A stretch of DNA of 64,000 nt from positions 310,001-374,000 of the forward strand of contig CAJTEE010000002.1 in the NCBI GenBank assembly GCA_910575275.1. Direction: 5' to 3'. Each line of letters begins with the position of its first letter. The stretch's first letter is position 1. Both the position numbers and the translations under genes were made by a program. Shown piece after piece: positions 32,483 through 41,471 of the stretch. The notes beneath the pieces were generated by a model. That model saw nothing but the letters and a program-made list of their open reading frames with translations. It did not search any database and was not told the origin of the DNA. The DNA comes from Lachnospiraceae bacterium (GTDB taxonomy: Bacteria > Bacillota > Clostridia > Lachnospirales > Lachnospiraceae).

Positions 32483-33242
32483 CTGCATCTACGCCGGGAC
32501 GGAGAGCACACATGTGCTGGTAGACGCAGGGATCAGTGCAAAGCGGATCGAGCAGGGGCTTTCGGAGATCGGCTTAAAGCCGACAGAGGTCTCTGCCGTC
32601 TGCATCACACACGAACACTCGGATCACATCCGGGGGCTGGGCGTACTGGCAAGGAAGTACGGGCTCCCGGTCTATGCGACGGCGGGAACCATCCGGGAAA
32701 TTTTGCAGACAAAGGCTCTCGGCGAGCTCCCCGGCGAGCTTTTTCATGAGGTGCTTCCGGATGCAGAGCTTTTGGTCGGAGACGTGACGATCACTCCGTT
32801 TCACATCGACCATGACGCGTCTGACCCGGTGGCCTACAGGCTGCGGGCCGGAAATAAATCGTTAGCCGTGGCGACGGACCTGGGGCATTTTAATCAATAC
32901 ACGATTGATCATCTGCTGGATTTGGATGCGGTGCTTCTGGAAGCGAACCATGATTTGCGCATGCTGGAGACCGGGCCCTATCCCTGGTATCTGAAACGGC
33001 GCATCATGGGGGATTTCGGCCATCTCTCCAATGAGAATGCCGGGCGCCTCATCAATTACATAGCAGGCGACAAGTTAAGGCACATCCTGCTCGGACATCT
33101 GAGCAAGGAAAACAATCTCCCGGAGCTGGCGTACGAGACGGTGAAGGTGGCCGTAGACATGGGAGAGTGCCCGTACCGGGCCGCGGATTTTCACATGGCG
33201 GTTGCCGGGCGGGATACGATGTCGGAAATTTTGACAATCTAA
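32445..33242 (+). CDS. MBL-fold metallohydrolase (WalJ/YycJ-like)
   Basis: A 265-residue metallo-beta-lactamase-fold hydrolase. The start RFVSIASGSSGNCIYAG and metal motif CITHEHSDHIRGLG are typical of the YycJ/WalJ group, linked in Bacillales to cell-wall control or DNA replication coordination; here no walRK genes are near, so the substrate is open. Further ligands lie in HIDHDASDPVAYR, ATDLGHF and ILLGHLSKENN. It begins inside coaE (38-base overlap). AAAGGAGGAG follows for the next gene. Confidence 0.88.
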   Translation: MRFVSIASGSSGNCIYAGTESTHVLVDAGISAKRIEQGLSEIGLKPTEVSAVCITHEHSDHIRGLGVLARKYGLPVYATAGTIREILQTKALGELPGELFHEVLPDAELLVGDVTITPFHIDHDASDPVAYRLRAGNKSLAVATDLGHFNQYTIDHLLDLDAVLLEANHDLRMLETGPYPWYLKRRIMGDFGHLSNENAGRLINYIAGDKLRHILLGHLSKENNLPELAYETVKVAVDMGECPYRAADFHMAVAGRDTMSEILTI

Positions 33243-33257
33243 AGGAGGAGACAGATT

Positions 33258-33530
33258 ATGGAAAAAATTATCATCACAGTCGTGGGAAAGGACACCGTGG
33301 GCATCATTGCCAGGGTCTGCACCTACCTGGCGGACAACGGGATCAACATCCTGGACATTTCCCAGACCATCGTCCAGGGCTTTTTTAACATGATGATGAT
33401 CGTCGATGCAAAGGAGGCGAAGGTCTCATTTGACGAGATGACAGGGGGCCTAAATGCGGTAGGGGAGCAGATGGGTGTGCGCATCCGCTGCCAGCGCGAG
33501 GAAATTTTTACGAAAATGCACCGGATATAA
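33258..33530 (+). CDS. ACT domain protein (UPF0237)
   Basis: A 90-residue ACT domain alone: VVGKDTVGIIARVCTYLADNGINILDI and the FFNMMMIVD strand. Stand-alone ACT proteins bind small ligands, often amino acids, and form dimers. It is followed 27 bases later by the DUF711 protein, an almost invariant pairing in Firmicutes, suggesting the two work together. AAAGGAGGAG precedes the ATG. Confidence 0.9.
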   Translation: MEKIIITVVGKDTVGIIARVCTYLADNGINILDISQTIVQGFFNMMMIVDAKEAKVSFDEMTGGLNAVGEQMGVRIRCQREEIFTKMHRI

Positions 33531-33557
33531 GGCGCCCCATAGAAAGGAAGACAGGAA

Positions 33558-34922
33558 ATGATTACCCGTTTTGAAGTAAATGAGACTAATCAGATGATCG
33601 AACACGAAAATCTGGACGTGCGGACGATCACACTCGGAATCAGCCTTCTGGACTGCGTGGATGTAGATCTGGAGCGGCTGAATGAGAAAATCTATAAGAA
33701 AATAACAGAGACGGCGGAGGAGTTAGTGGCGACGGGCCAGGCGATCGAGAGGGATTTTGGCATTCCGATCGTCAACAAACGAATTTCCGTGACCCCAATC
33801 GCGCTCGTGGGAGGCGCGGCCTGTACCTGTCCGGAGGACTTTGTGACGCTTGCAAAGACGCTCGACCGGGCCGCTAAAGCAGTCGGCGTCAATTTTATCG
33901 GAGGTTATTCGGCGCTTGTCTCCAAGGGCATGACAAAGGCCGACGAATTTCTGATGCGCTCGATCCCCCAGGCGCTTAAGGAGACGGATTTCGTCTGCAG
34001 CTCGGTGAATGTCGGCTCTACGAAGACCGGTCTCAACATGGACGCGGTGCGGCTCATGGGTGAGATGGTTGTAAAGACCGCGGAATATACGAAGGACACG
34101 GACTGCTTGGGATGCGCCAAGCTCGTGATCTTCTGCAACGCGCCGGATGACAATCCGTTTATGGCGGGCGCGTTCCACGGCGTAACCGAGACAGATGCCA
34201 TCATCAACGTCGGCGTCTCCGGCCCCGGCGTGGTAAAGACGGCCCTGCAGGCGGTGCGCGGCGCGGATTTTGAGGTGCTCTGCGAGACGATCAAAAAGAC
34301 CGCGTTCAAGATCACGCGCGTGGGCCAGCTCGTGGCGCAGGAAGCGTCGAGACGCATGGGAATCCCGTTTGGGATTATCGACCTTTCCCTGGCCCCGACG
34401 CCGGCAGTCGGCGATTCGGTGGCGGAGATTTTAGAGGAGATCGGCTTAGAGCGTGCCGGAGCGCCCGGCACAACGGCGGCGCTGGCGCTTTTAAACGACC
34501 AGGTAAAGAAGGGAGGCGTCATGGCATCTTCCTATGTGGGCGGGCTATCGGGCGCGTTTATCCCGGTCAGCGAGGACCAGGGGATGATCGATGCGGTCAC
34601 AGAAGGCGCACTGACGCTCGAAAAGCTGGAGGCCATGACCTGTGTCTGCTCGGTGGGCCTTGACATGATCGCGGTTCCCGGTGACACGCCGGCTGCGACG
34701 ATCGCCGGCATCATTGCGGATGAGGCGGCCATCGGCATGGTAAACCAGAAGACGACGGCGGTGCGCCTGATCCCGGTGATCGGCAAGGGCGTCGGCGAGA
34801 CAGTGGAATTCGGAGGGCTTTTGGGACATGCGCCGATCATGCCAGTGAACCGGTTTGGCTGTGAACGGTTCATCGAACGGACCGGGCGAATTCCAGCCCC
34901 GATCCACAGCTTTAAAAACTAA
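33558..34922 (+). CDS. PFL family protein (DUF711 / UPF0210)
   Basis: A 454-residue cytoplasmic protein of the DUF711 family, structurally related to pyruvate formate-lyase-type folds but of unknown activity. Family marks: [63 protein letters not shown] and the C-terminal [22 protein letters not shown]. Full length. Its invariant partner, the ACT protein, lies just upstream and may carry its regulatory ligand. GAAAGGAAGACAGGAA precedes the ATG. Confidence 0.92.
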   Translation: MITRFEVNETNQMIEHENLDVRTITLGISLLDCVDVDLERLNEKIYKKITETAEELVATGQAIERDFGIPIVNKRISVTPIALVGGAACTCPEDFVTLAKTLDRAAKAVGVNFIGGYSALVSKGMTKADEFLMRSIPQALKETDFVCSSVNVGSTKTGLNMDAVRLMGEMVVKTAEYTKDTDCLGCAKLVIFCNAPDDNPFMAGAFHGVTETDAIINVGVSGPGVVKTALQAVRGADFEVLCETIKKTAFKITRVGQLVAQEASRRMGIPFGIIDLSLAPTPAVGDSVAEILEEIGLERAGAPGTTAALALLNDQVKKGGVMASSYVGGLSGAFIPVSEDQGMIDAVTEGALTLEKLEAMTCVCSVGLDMIAVPGDTPAATIAGIIADEAAIGMVNQKTTAVRLIPVIGKGVGETVEFGGLLGHAPIMPVNRFGCERFIERTGRIPAPIHSFKN

Positions 34923-34931
34923 GGAGAAACG

Positions 34932-35570
34932 ATGAATATTTTATTGATCCGGCATGGGCGGCAGAGCAGTCCGTTGTGCAACGTGGATGTGCCGCTCCAT
35001 GAGGCGGGAAGGCGGCAGGCCGGGCTTTTGGGACAGAGGCTTTCCGGCCTCCGCGTGGAGGCGCTTTATTCGAGCGATCTTCTGCGCGCCGTGGAGACGG
35101 CCGAAATCGTAAATGAGCGGCTGCTGCTCCCTCATCATATCCGTCCGGGCCTCCGGGAAATCTCATTTGGGGAGCTCGAGGGGCTTTCCGACGCGGTGAT
35201 TGCCGAAAAATTCGAGGAGTTTTTAAGGGAGCGCGGGAAAATGGAGCGCGATCTTTCGTATCCGGGAGGGGAGAGCGCGGCCGACGTCGTCCGGCGGGCG
35301 CTTCCGGTCATGGAGGAAATACTGGAGAGCGGTCTTGAGACCGTGGCGGTCGTGACGCACGGCGGAGTCATCCGCAGCCTTCTGTGCCATTATCTAGGGA
35401 TGGATCTTGCCCGTGTACCGCTCATGGCTTCGCATCTGGAAAACTGCGGGATCACGGAGCTTTTTTACCAGAAACGGGACGGGGTTATGCTCCTGGACCG
35501 CTTTAATGATTTCGCACATCTGGAGGCGGAGCCTGGTCTTTTGAGAAGAAACTGGGTGGGCAAGGCATGA
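34932..35570 (+). CDS. Histidine phosphatase family protein
   Basis: A 212-residue phosphoglycerate-mutase-like phosphatase. LLIRHGRQSS holds the phosphorylated His near residue 8; LYSSDLLRAVETAEIV, EISFGELEGLS and VVTHGGVIRSLLCHYLG (second His) complete the active site. Substrate unknown; small-molecule phosphatases of this type include cobalamin and sugar phosphate enzymes. Nine bases after DUF711 with AAGGAGAAACG upstream, and overlapping the methyltransferase by four bases. Confidence 0.88.
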   Translation: MNILLIRHGRQSSPLCNVDVPLHEAGRRQAGLLGQRLSGLRVEALYSSDLLRAVETAEIVNERLLLPHHIRPGLREISFGELEGLSDAVIAEKFEEFLRERGKMERDLSYPGGESAADVVRRALPVMEEILESGLETVAVVTHGGVIRSLLCHYLGMDLARVPLMASHLENCGITELFYQKRDGVMLLDRFNDFAHLEAEPGLLRRNWVGKA

Positions 35571-36730
35571 TGGAACGGCAGGAAGTGAAGGAGCTTCTTG
35601 TCTCCTTTTTAAACGAAAAACTTTCCCAGATCGTCTTAAGCGGGCAGCTCGAAAAGGAGGGGCCTACAAAGCTTAAGCTGCGTCCGTTCCGTTCCGGCGG
35701 GGTGCTTTTATTTCAGGCGGAGGAGTTTAAGGGAAAGCAGGTGTTCCACAAGAATATGGGACAGGAGGCCGCGGCGGAGTATCTTTGCGGCCTTTTAGGC
35801 GTGCGGTTCAAGCAGGCGCAGTTAGAGGCTGCAGATCGAAGCGGCGTGATTTTGGCGGGCAAAAAGGGCAGTTTTACGGGAAAGGTCAAAAAAAGGGCGG
35901 AAAAGATCCGCACGCCGGGGCGGGGCGGCATTTCGGCGCATAACCGGACAAAGGAATATATTTTAAAGGAGGGGATCCCCGTCCCGTTTCTGATCGATCT
36001 GGGCGTTATGACGGCAGAGGGGCGGATCGTCCATGCGCGTTATGATAAATTCCGGCAAATCAATCGGTTTTTGGAGTTTATCGAGGATGTCCTGCCGCGG
36101 CTCGACGCGTCCAGGGAATCGGTGATCGTGGACTTCGGATGCGGGAAGTCGTATCTGACCTTTGCGATGTATTATTATTTAAAGAAGCTGCGGGGGATTC
36201 CGGTGCGGATCATCGGGCTGGATTTAAAGGCCGATGTGATGAAGCACTGCGAGGCGTTGGCGAGAAGGTACGGGTATGAGGGTTTGACATTTCTGACGGG
36301 GGATATCGCTTCTTATGAGGGTGTGGACCGGGTTGATATGGTTGTGACGCTGCATGCCTGTGATACGGCTACGGATTATGCGTTGGAGAAGGCGGTGAGC
36401 TGGGGGGCGCGGGTGATTCTTTCGGTTCCGTGCTGCCAGCATGAGCTTAACGGGCAGATTAAGAGTGAGCTGCTTGGCCCGATTTTGCAGTATGGGATCA
36501 TCCGGGAGCGGATGGCGGCGCTTTGTACGGATGCACTTCGGGCGCAGTTTTTGGAGTCGGTCGGGTATCGGGTGCAGCTTTTGGAGTTTATTGATATGGA
36601 GCATACGCCGAAGAATATTTTGATCCGTGCGGTCCGGCAGGGAGGGCCGAAAGATAACGGGAAGGAGATTAGGGATGTTATGGAGGCGCTGCATGTGGAG
36701 CCGACTTTGTATCGGCTTTTGAAGGAGTGA
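35567..36730 (+). CDS. Class I SAM-dependent methyltransferase
   Basis: A 387-residue protein with an N-terminal accessory region (1-170, QLEAADRSGVILAGKKGSFTGKV) and a Rossmann methyltransferase domain: VIVDFGCGKSYLTFAMYYYL (SAM loop, about 185-204), IGLDLKADVMKHCEALA and VVTLHACDTATDYALEKAV. The late CCQHE motif after SVP is shared with RNA or protein methyltransferases of this group; the target is unknown. It starts in the ATGATGG overlap with the phosphatase gene and converges on tmcAL. Confidence 0.87.
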   Translation: MMERQEVKELLVSFLNEKLSQIVLSGQLEKEGPTKLKLRPFRSGGVLLFQAEEFKGKQVFHKNMGQEAAAEYLCGLLGVRFKQAQLEAADRSGVILAGKKGSFTGKVKKRAEKIRTPGRGGISAHNRTKEYILKEGIPVPFLIDLGVMTAEGRIVHARYDKFRQINRFLEFIEDVLPRLDASRESVIVDFGCGKSYLTFAMYYYLKKLRGIPVRIIGLDLKADVMKHCEALARRYGYEGLTFLTGDIASYEGVDRVDMVVTLHACDTATDYALEKAVSWGARVILSVPCCQHELNGQIKSELLGPILQYGIIRERMAALCTDALRAQFLESVGYRVQLLEFIDMEHTPKNILIRAVRQGGPKDNGKEIRDVMEALHVEPTLYRLLKE

Positions 36731-36741
36731 GTGAGGGGGCC

Positions 36742-36781
36742 CCGGCCTCTGCTGCGTTGTTTCGGGAGCAAGGAGGAAGGG
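36742..36781. repeat. Forty-base sequence shared with the ynbB end (2173-2212)
   Basis: Thirty-four of 40 bases agree, all differences being transitions; both copies run from CGGCCTCTG to AGGAGGAA. Copy one forms the last codons of ynbB and the next ribosome site; this copy is noncoding between convergent genes. A GAGGGGGCCCCGGCCTC hairpin overlaps its start. Confidence 0.6.
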
Positions 36782-36801
36782 CGTTTTTTGTGTGTAAATG
36801 T

Positions 36802-38007
36802 TCATAGGATTATGATTGGCCGGGTGTATTCGTTTGGTAGGGGATGCCCGGTTTTTGTTTCGCAGAGAAGGCGGTAGAGCTCTGCGGTCTCCAGGTGCTT
36901 TTTTAAGAGGCGGAACGCAGCGGGGGAGAGAAGGTTTTTTGCGTCTGCGGTCTTGGAGAGGATGGGGAGATCTGTGTGCTTTTTTAGGGCGGCCAGGAGA
37001 GGGGCGGCCGAGCGTTTAAAGCCTGTGATGCGCAGCCAGGGGGCGCTGTCCATGAACTTGAATGCCATGGTCTGTTCTGCCGTGATGCCGAGTGCCACGT
37101 TTAAGAGGCAGCGGGAGACGCGGGCGTAGGTGTATTGGCGGTCTTTGGAGCGGGCTGCGGTATCGGAGGCTGTGGTAAAGTGGAGGCGGTTTTTAAACAG
37201 CCGGTCGGCGAGGGCTTTTGGCATCTGGCTTGCGGCAAGGAGTGTTTCCTTGTCTTCCGTGAGGAGTTTCTGGTTCAGGAGGAGTGAGAGGTCGTCGAGG
37301 GTGATGACGGGCTGCCGGATAGAGAGCGCGAAAGCGGCGGGGGGGAGAATTTTTTTCAGTGTCTCCTGGTCGTCTTCCAGAAGCGCTTTTCTGGCGGCCG
37401 CGGCGCTTGCGAGAGGGCCGGGGGTATCCGTGTCGTGGTAGGCGGAGCCTTTTCTTTTTATGACAAGGGGGGGAATGGGGGAGCGGGATTTTTTTAGTGC
37501 CCGCAGATATTCGATCCCCAGAATGTCGTTGGGCGTTTGGATGAGGGAAAGAGAGGCTGCATCCTCATAGGCGCGGGCTCTGGCGGACGGCCAGCTCATG
37601 CCGGCTTTTAAGCCCTCCCGGATCCGTTCGGAGATTTCTTTGGTCTCGTGCTCTGTTTTTTCAGCCTGCTCTGCGAGCTGGGCGAGATCGCCGGATTCGC
37701 TTCCGAAGCAGAGAAAATCCGTGATTCCGGTGTGGGTAAGCAGGGAGACGCCGCACACCGCAAAATCCATGGCAGGCGCCACGGAGCCGAATACGGGCAT
37801 CTCGAGCACTAAGTCTGCGCCGCCGAGCAGGGCAGCTTTTGTGCGCAGGCTTTTTGAAAATGCTGCGGGAGCGCCGCGCTGCACATAGTCGCCGCTCATG
37901 ACAGCCACGACATAATCGGCCCCGGTGAGGGCCTTTGCCGTCTCGATCTGGTATTGATGCCCGTTGTGGAACGGGTTGTACTCTGCGATAATTCCGATTG
38001 TTTTCAT
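36802..38007 (-). CDS. tmcAL: tRNA(Met) cytidine acetate ligase TmcAL
   Basis: Activates acetate with ATP and transfers it to the wobble cytidine of elongator tRNA(Met), giving ac4C34. 401 residues of the nucleotidyltransferase family: GIIAEYNPFHNGHQYQIE carries the HxGH ATP motif; VMSGDYVQRGAPAAFSK, GADLVLEMPVFGS and PNDILGIEYLRAL are conserved. The start is ATG 38007 where the family begins, not the upstream ATG at 38061. The neighbouring acetate genes pta-ackA lie a short distance away on the other strand. Confidence 0.92.
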   Translation of the reverse strand: MKTIGIIAEYNPFHNGHQYQIETAKALTGADYVVAVMSGDYVQRGAPAAFSKSLRTKAALLGGADLVLEMPVFGSVAPAMDFAVCGVSLLTHTGITDFLCFGSESGDLAQLAEQAEKTEHETKEISERIREGLKAGMSWPSARARAYEDAASLSLIQTPNDILGIEYLRALKKSRSPIPPLVIKRKGSAYHDTDTPGPLASAAAARKALLEDDQETLKKILPPAAFALSIRQPVITLDDLSLLLNQKLLTEDKETLLAASQMPKALADRLFKNRLHFTTASDTAARSKDRQYTYARVSRCLLNVALGITAEQTMAFKFMDSAPWLRITGFKRSAAPLLAALKKHTDLPILSKTADAKNLLSPAAFRLLKKHLETAELYRLLCETKTGHPLPNEYTRPIIIL

Positions 38008-38162
38008 ATAGGTCTGGGACTCCTTATAAGAGGTGAGTGTTTTTATAAAATTTTGGCACATGACTGCCTTATTTCACATAAAGCCATACTTGCTCCGTTT
38101 GAGATAATCAAAAATAATATGATAATACTATATATTAAACAAAAAATTAATGCAATATTAAA

Positions 38163-38191
38163 TTGTTATCTGGCATATTTTATGATATACT
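38163..38191 (+). promoter_or_regulatory. Sigma-A-type promoter for darA leader
   Basis: TTGTTA at 38163-38168, 17-bp spacer, TATACT at 38186-38191. Transcription would start near 38198, giving a leader of about 300 nt. Confidence 0.78.
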
Positions 38192-38197
38192 TATAAC

Positions 38198-38466
38198 AAC
38201 AGTTCAGATAGGCATGCGCGCTCATCGCGTTGCCCATACGACATCGTGCCCTTTGGGTAAGACATAGCGGCCGCAGGCATACGGCCCGGTCTGCAGTCCG
38301 TTTTGGCCGGTTCTGAACAAGCGCCGCCGGTGCTTAGAACCGCCTTGGTGATTTTAAATGGTTGTATGCTGTAACAGTTCGGGATGTGTCTTTACTGTTA
38401 CTACCTATAAACAAAACAGGCTCGTTTAATAATTAAAAATAAGGATGTCATCAGCCTGACATCTTT
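38198..38466 (+). ncRNA. Structured leader or small RNA upstream of darA
   Basis: No ORF. GTTCAGA (38202-38208) can pair with TCTGAAC (38312-38318), closing a 117-nt domain; part of the latter can instead pair in a downstream hairpin, CGGTTCT (38308-38314) with AGAACCG (38336-38342), enclosing AAGCGCC/GGTGCTT. The two are mutually exclusive. A separate GTAACAGT/ACTGTTAC hairpin spans 38371-38401 and a TGTCA/TGACA hairpin lies just before the coding region (38436-38466). I could not match it to a known riboswitch class. Confidence 0.5.
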
Positions 38467-38496
38467 ATGAATCAGGAAACAGAAAGGAATGATTGT

Positions 38497-38829
38497 ATGA
38501 AACTGATTTACGCGATTGTACGCTATGACAATGAAGATGAGGTTATTACCGCATTGACGAAGAAGCATTTCAGCGTGACGAAACTCGCCACGACCGGCGG
38601 TTTCCTGAAAAAGGGAAATACGACGCTTCTGATCGGTACCGAGGAGGAGCATGTCCAGGAAGTGATTGATATCGTTAAACACGAATGTGGAAGCAGACAG
38701 AAGATTACAGTCAATATGCCTTACATTTCCGGCTCGGCGATGTTAAACAGCGCCACGATGCCGATGACAGTCGAGGTGGGGGGAGCGACTATTTTTGTGA
38801 TTGATGTGGAGCGGTATGAAAAAATTTGA
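38497..38829 (+). CDS. darA: PII-like c-di-AMP receptor DarA (PstA/YaaQ)
   Basis: A 110-residue trimeric PII-like protein that binds cyclic di-AMP in Firmicutes; its downstream partner is unsettled. It matches DarA along its length: MKLIYAIVRYDNEDEVITAL, the conserved VTKLATTGGFLKKGNTTLLIG nucleotide region and the MTVEVGGATIFVIDVERY end. I start at ATG 38497 with GAAAGGA upstream; ATG 38467 would add ten residues not in the family. Usually next to tmk/holB; here it stands alone behind a 300-nt leader. Confidence 0.92.
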   Translation: MKLIYAIVRYDNEDEVITALTKKHFSVTKLATTGGFLKKGNTTLLIGTEEEHVQEVIDIVKHECGSRQKITVNMPYISGSAMLNSATMPMTVEVGGATIFVIDVERYEKI

Positions 38830-38854
38830 GTGAGTCCGCATAAATTGTCTGCAC

Positions 38855-38965
38855 GGGCAGATACAGGCGGCAGAGCTCTGCGCAAGGAGAGGTGTGCGCC
38901 GGAGGTTTTGAACCTTTGGCATTTAAAGCCTATTGCCTGCAAGGCCCTGCTGTCTGTATCTGCCT
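38855..38965. repeat. Intergenic inverted-repeat element after darA
   Basis: A 19-base arm at 38855-38873 pairs with 38947-38965 (16 Watson-Crick, 3 G-U). Short inner pairings include CTGCGCA/TGCGC and AGGTTTTGAACCT. It has the same plan as the element at 2822-2969 but a different sequence. No T tract. No ORF in 38830-39142 besides this and the pta promoter. Confidence 0.6.
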
Positions 38966-39059
38966 GTCTTGCTGCGTGGCCTGTGTGAGGGACAGGAAAA
39001 ACGTCGTATAAATTGTTGCAAAGGTACTAAAAAAAATGCAAAAAAATGGCAATCTTGTC

Positions 39060-39088
39060 TTGTATCATGTATTTGCGTGAGATATAAT
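39060..39088 (+). promoter_or_regulatory. Sigma-A-type promoter for pta-ackA
   Basis: TTGTAT at 39060-39065, 17-bp spacer, TATAAT at 39083-39088; ATG follows at 39143. Confidence 0.8.
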
Positions 39089-39142
39089 AATGAAAGAAAG
39101 AGGCTGTTTTTGCGGCTGTGAAAAAGAGAAGGGAGTTAAAAA

Positions 39143-40144
39143 ATGGCATTTATTGATTTAATTAAGGAAAAGGCAAAAATGGACAAGCAGACGATCGTCC
39201 TTCCGGAGAGCAATGATAAGAGAACACTGATCGCGGCGGCTCAGGTGCTGCAGGAGGGAACCGCGGAGTTAATCATGGTCGGAAAGGAAGAAAAGATCAT
39301 GGATGGTTCTCACTGGCTGGAGGTTGATCTGACAGGGTTGAAGGTTGTTGATCCGGATCTTGATCCGAAGTTTGAGGAATACGCAGAGGAACTGACGCGT
39401 CTGAGAGAGAAAAAGGGCATGACGATCGAGAAGGCAAGAGAGATCTTAAAGAGCGATTACATCACCTACGGCGTTATGATGGTAAAGATGAAGGATGCGG
39501 ACGGCCTTGTTGCCGGCGCCTGCCATGCGACGGCGGATACGCTGCGCCCGGCGCTGCAGATTCTTAAGACGGCTCCTGGTACCGAGCTGGTTTCCGGCTT
39601 TTTTATCATGGATGTGCCAAACTGTGAATTTGGTGCAAACGGGACCTTCCTGTTCGCTGACTGCGGCCTGAATCAGGATCCGAATTCTGAGGAGCTGGCT
39701 GCGATCGCGGATACCAGCGCCAAGAGCTTCCGCGCCCTGGTCGGAGAAAAGCCGATTATTGCGATGCTTTCTCACTCTACAAAGGGAAGTGCGAAGCATG
39801 CTCTGGTTGACAAGGTGGTCAACGCAGTCAACATCGCACATGAGAAATATCCGCAGCTTGAAATTGACGGCGAGCTGCAGACAGATGCAGCGCTTGTACC
39901 GGCGGTTGCGAAGACAAAGGCTCCCGGAAGCCCGGTTGCGGGCAAGGCGAATGTTCTTATTTTCCCGAATCTGGATTGCGGAAATATCGGCTACAAGCTG
40001 GTTCAGAGACTGGCAAAGGCGGACGCCTACGGCCCGATGCTGCAGGGAATTGCGAGACCGGTTAACGACCTTTCCCGCGGCTGCTCCGCAGAGGATATTG
40101 TGGGCGTCGTGGCGCTGACTGCCGTACAGTCTCAGATGAACTGA
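39143..40144 (+). CDS. pta: Phosphate acetyltransferase
   Basis: Converts acetyl-CoA and phosphate to acetyl phosphate and CoA, first step of acetate fermentation. A 333-residue short-form Pta (no DRTGG regulatory domain): IVLPESNDKRTLIAAAQVL, YGVMMVKMKDADGLVAGACHATADTLRPALQ, IADTSAKSFRAL, MLSHSTKGSAKH, ELQTDAALVP and the final NVLIFPNLDCGNIGYKLVQRL box. GAAGGGAG precedes the ATG. The ackA gene follows with a 59-bp gap. Confidence 0.96.
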   Translation: MAFIDLIKEKAKMDKQTIVLPESNDKRTLIAAAQVLQEGTAELIMVGKEEKIMDGSHWLEVDLTGLKVVDPDLDPKFEEYAEELTRLREKKGMTIEKAREILKSDYITYGVMMVKMKDADGLVAGACHATADTLRPALQILKTAPGTELVSGFFIMDVPNCEFGANGTFLFADCGLNQDPNSEELAAIADTSAKSFRALVGEKPIIAMLSHSTKGSAKHALVDKVVNAVNIAHEKYPQLEIDGELQTDAALVPAVAKTKAPGSPVAGKANVLIFPNLDCGNIGYKLVQRLAKADAYGPMLQGIARPVNDLSRGCSAEDIVGVVALTAVQSQMN

Positions 40145-40203
40145 TGCGGCCATACGGGCGGTTGTGATTTGAGAAAGTAAAATGATTGAGGAGTTTATCA
40201 GCT

Positions 40204-41394
40204 ATGAATATTTTAGTTATCAACTGTGGAAGTTCTTCCTTAAAGTATCAGTTAATCAATTCGGACAGTGAGGAGGTTCTCGCAAAGGGCCTCTGCGAGC
40301 GGATCGGGATTGAGGGCAGCCAGATCACGTATCAGCCGGCCGGCGGAAAGAAGGAGATCACAGTCTCCCCCATGCCGACCCATACGCAGGCAATCAAGCT
40401 TGTTCTGGATGCATTGACCGATGAGAAGAAGGGCGTAATCAAGAGCCTTGCCGAGGTCGGTGCAGTCGGACATCGCGTGGTCCATGGGGGCGAGAAGTTT
40501 ACGGCCTCCACGCGTATTACCGACGAGGCAATTGCGGCGATCGAGGAGTGCAACGAGCTGGCCCCGCTTCACAATCCGGCAAACCTGATCGGCATCCGTG
40601 CCTGCCAGGAGCTGATGCCCGAGACTCCGATGGTGGCCGTGTTCGACACCGCATTCCACCAGACCATGCCGGAAGAAGCGTTCCTGTATGGGCTTCCCTA
40701 TGAATACTATGAAAAATATAAGGTCAGACGATACGGCTTTCACGGTACCTCCCACAGCTTCGTCTCCAAGCGGGCGGCCGAAGTAGCGGGCAAGGCGTAT
40801 GAGGATCTGAAGATTATCGTCTGCCATCTGGGTAATGGCGCGAGTGTTTCGGCCGTGAAGAACGGGAAATCCATTGATACTAGCATGGGGCTTACCCCGC
40901 TTGAGGGCCTGATCATGGGAACCCGTTCGGGCGATATGGATCCGGCGATCATGGAATATATTGCAAAGAAGGAGAATCTGGACATTGCGGGCGTGATGAA
41001 CGTGTTGAATAAGAAGTCCGGCGTTCTCGGACTCTCCGGTGTTTCCAGCGATTTCCGTGACATAGAGGAGGCGGCCGATGCGGGGAATGAGCGTGCGATC
41101 AAGGCGTTAAAGGCTTACAATTACCGTGTTGCCAAGTATATCGGCGCGTACGTAGCCGCGATGAACGGCGTGGATGTGATCGCGTTTACCGCAGGACTCG
41201 GGGAAAATGGAAATACGACACGCAAGGGGATCTGTGAATATTTGACCTATCTCGGCATTGCGATTAATGAGGAAGCCAACAATGTAAGAGGAAAGGACAT
41301 TGTGATCTCCACACCGGATTCCAAGGTGCAGGTAATGGTGATCCCGACTAACGAGGAGCTTGCGATCGCAAGGGAGACGCTGGCGTTAGTCTAA
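40204..41394 (+). CDS. ackA: Acetate kinase
   Basis: Makes ATP and acetate from acetyl phosphate. 396 residues, full length. [12 protein letters not shown] opens the ASKHA fold; [74 protein letters not shown] and [10 protein letters not shown] are all present. ATG 40204 has GAGGAGTTTATC upstream; the seven-codon longer frame lacks one. A terminator hairpin with five T follows at 41419-41460. Confidence 0.97.
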   Translation: MNILVINCGSSSLKYQLINSDSEEVLAKGLCERIGIEGSQITYQPAGGKKEITVSPMPTHTQAIKLVLDALTDEKKGVIKSLAEVGAVGHRVVHGGEKFTASTRITDEAIAAIEECNELAPLHNPANLIGIRACQELMPETPMVAVFDTAFHQTMPEEAFLYGLPYEYYEKYKVRRYGFHGTSHSFVSKRAAEVAGKAYEDLKIIVCHLGNGASVSAVKNGKSIDTSMGLTPLEGLIMGTRSGDMDPAIMEYIAKKENLDIAGVMNVLNKKSGVLGLSGVSSDFRDIEEAADAGNERAIKALKAYNYRVAKYIGAYVAAMNGVDVIAFTAGLGENGNTTRKGICEYLTYLGIAINEEANNVRGKDIVISTPDSKVQVMVIPTNEELAIARETLALV

Positions 41395-41418
41395 AGAGCT
41401 TGAGCATGGATTTTATAG

Positions 41419-41460
41419 GCAGCCTGTCTGCGCCTAATAGGCACGGGCGGGCTGCTTTTT
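41419..41460 (+). terminator. Rho-independent terminator after ackA
   Basis: GCAGCC pairs with GGCTGC, with an inner GCCT/AGGC hairpin, and five T follow. Its position before the next ATG (41472) rules out the longer upstream reading frame of the L,D-transpeptidase. Confidence 0.8.
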
Positions 41461-41471
41461 CGGAGGAAAAG

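Noticed and set aside
38198-38466. darA leader as a ydaO c-di-AMP riboswitch, T-box, 6S or SRP RNA
   Set aside because: None of the conserved sequence blocks of these RNAs was found by eye; kept only as an unassigned structured leader.
41400-41471. Upstream extension of the L,D-transpeptidase frame
   Set aside because: Contains the ackA terminator; the signal peptide begins at ATG 41472 with its own ribosome site.
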